Below, one piece after another: positions 5,604 through 5,978 of a stretch of 5,978 bases of DNA. Both the position numbers and the translations under genes were made by a program. Origin of the DNA: Clostridiales bacterium (lineage in GTDB: Bacteria > Bacillota > Desulfitobacteriia > Desulfitobacteriales > Desulfitobacteriaceae). Location of the stretch: assembly GCA_027357125.1 (NCBI GenBank), contig DAHVVW010000137.1:1-5978 (forward strand), read 5' to 3'. The notes under the pieces were generated by a model, which searched no databases, was not told the origin of the DNA, and was given only the letters and a program-made list of their open reading frames with translations. The number at the start of each line of letters is the position of its first letter. Positions within the stretch are counted from its first letter, which is position 1.

Positions 5604-5978
5604 ATGGAAAGGTCTATACGGGTATTAGTAGTAGATGACAACAGAGAATTTATTGAGGTCTTAAAAGAGTATATTCAAAGGCAAGAAGACATGAATTTGG
5701 TAGGAGTAGCCTACCATGGCAATGAAGCCTTAGAGCTAATCTTCCGCGAGTCCCCGGATGTGGTCGTATTAGACATTATTATGCCTCATTTGGACGGGTT
5801 AGGAGTATTGGAACGGCTCCAGAGCGAAGCCCATAAACCCCACGTTATTATTTTAACTGCCTTTGGCCAAGAGAGTATGACTCAACGCGCAGTCAGCCTC
5901 GGAGCCGATTATTACATATTAAAGCCTTTTGATTTAGACACTTTAGGCAAACGGATCCGCCAGTTGTATGAGCAGGAT
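5604..5978 (+). CDS. spo0A: Spo0A, master sporulation response regulator, N-terminal receiver domain (3' truncated)
   Basis: The frame is open from ATG 5604 to the window edge, giving 125 residues. Spo0A is the response regulator phosphorylated by the sporulation phosphorelay or directly by orphan kinases; it then binds 0A boxes to start sporulation. The receiver domain is complete: acidic pair Asp11-Asp12 in VVDDN, phospho-acceptor Asp57 in LDIIMPHLDG, Thr85 in LTAFGQE, and Lys107 in ILKPFD. DIIMPHLDG and LTAFGQE are identical to those I recall for B. subtilis Spo0A and separate it from generic receivers. The C-terminal DNA-binding effector domain lies beyond the window. The start is supported by GGGAGG (5591-5596) 7 nt upstream. 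It follows spoIVB, as in almost all endospore formers, but a terminator lies between them and a promoter with a 0A box precedes it. Confidence 0.97.
   Translation, partial: MERSIRVLVVDDNREFIEVLKEYIQRQEDMNLVGVAYHGNEALELIFRESPDVVVLDIIMPHLDGLGVLERLQSEAHKPHVIILTAFGQESMTQRAVSLGADYYILKPFDLDTLGKRIRQLYEQD

Noticed and set aside
1..5978. CRISPR array, tRNA/rRNA genes, insertion sequences, riboswitches
   Set aside because: No regularly spaced repeats, no cloverleaf or rRNA-like sequence, no transposase or terminal inverted repeats were seen; nearly all the sequence is accounted for by conserved genes.

Overview
The window is a compact, single-strand stretch of a chromosome from an endospore-forming Firmicute. 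It carries recognisable spoIVB and spo0A genes, purine-rich Shine-Dalgarno sites and U-tract hairpin terminators. The order tlyA - nadK - methyltransferase - argR - recN - spoIVB - spo0A matches the conserved tlyA/argR/recN/spoIVB/spo0A neighbourhood of Bacilli and Clostridia. Protein style and mid-range base composition suggest a Peptococcaceae/Desulfitobacteriaceae-type clostridium. That assignment is an impression from sequence, not a search result.

Positions 2-3844 hold five tightly packed genes. They are the 3' end of tlyA (rRNA 2'-O-methyltransferase), nadK (NAD kinase), a YtqB/MnmM-like SAM methyltransferase, argR (arginine repressor) and recN (SMC-like DNA repair ATPase). The gaps are 11 nt, an 8-nt overlap, 5 nt and 61 nt, with no terminator inside, so they probably form one housekeeping transcript. 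A hairpin plus eight T residues at 3928-3954 closes it.

Positions 3955-5474 are a separate sporulation unit. A sigma-G-like promoter (about 4000-4029) is followed by a purine-rich leader, which contains a small ORF whose stop overlaps the spoIVB start. Next come spoIVB (PDZ/serine protease that signals from forespore to mother cell) and a strong terminator at 5435-5474.

Positions 5475-5978 hold the spo0A control region and the first 125 codons of Spo0A (the receiver domain). A perfect 0A box (TGTCGAA, 5557-5563) lies at sigma-H -10 distance from a perfect sigma-H -35 match, which suggests autoregulation.

I found no mobile element, CRISPR array, RNA gene, riboswitch or clearly undescribed system. 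The points worth a second look are start-site choices, regulatory sites, the leader ORF and a few variant residues in conserved motifs.
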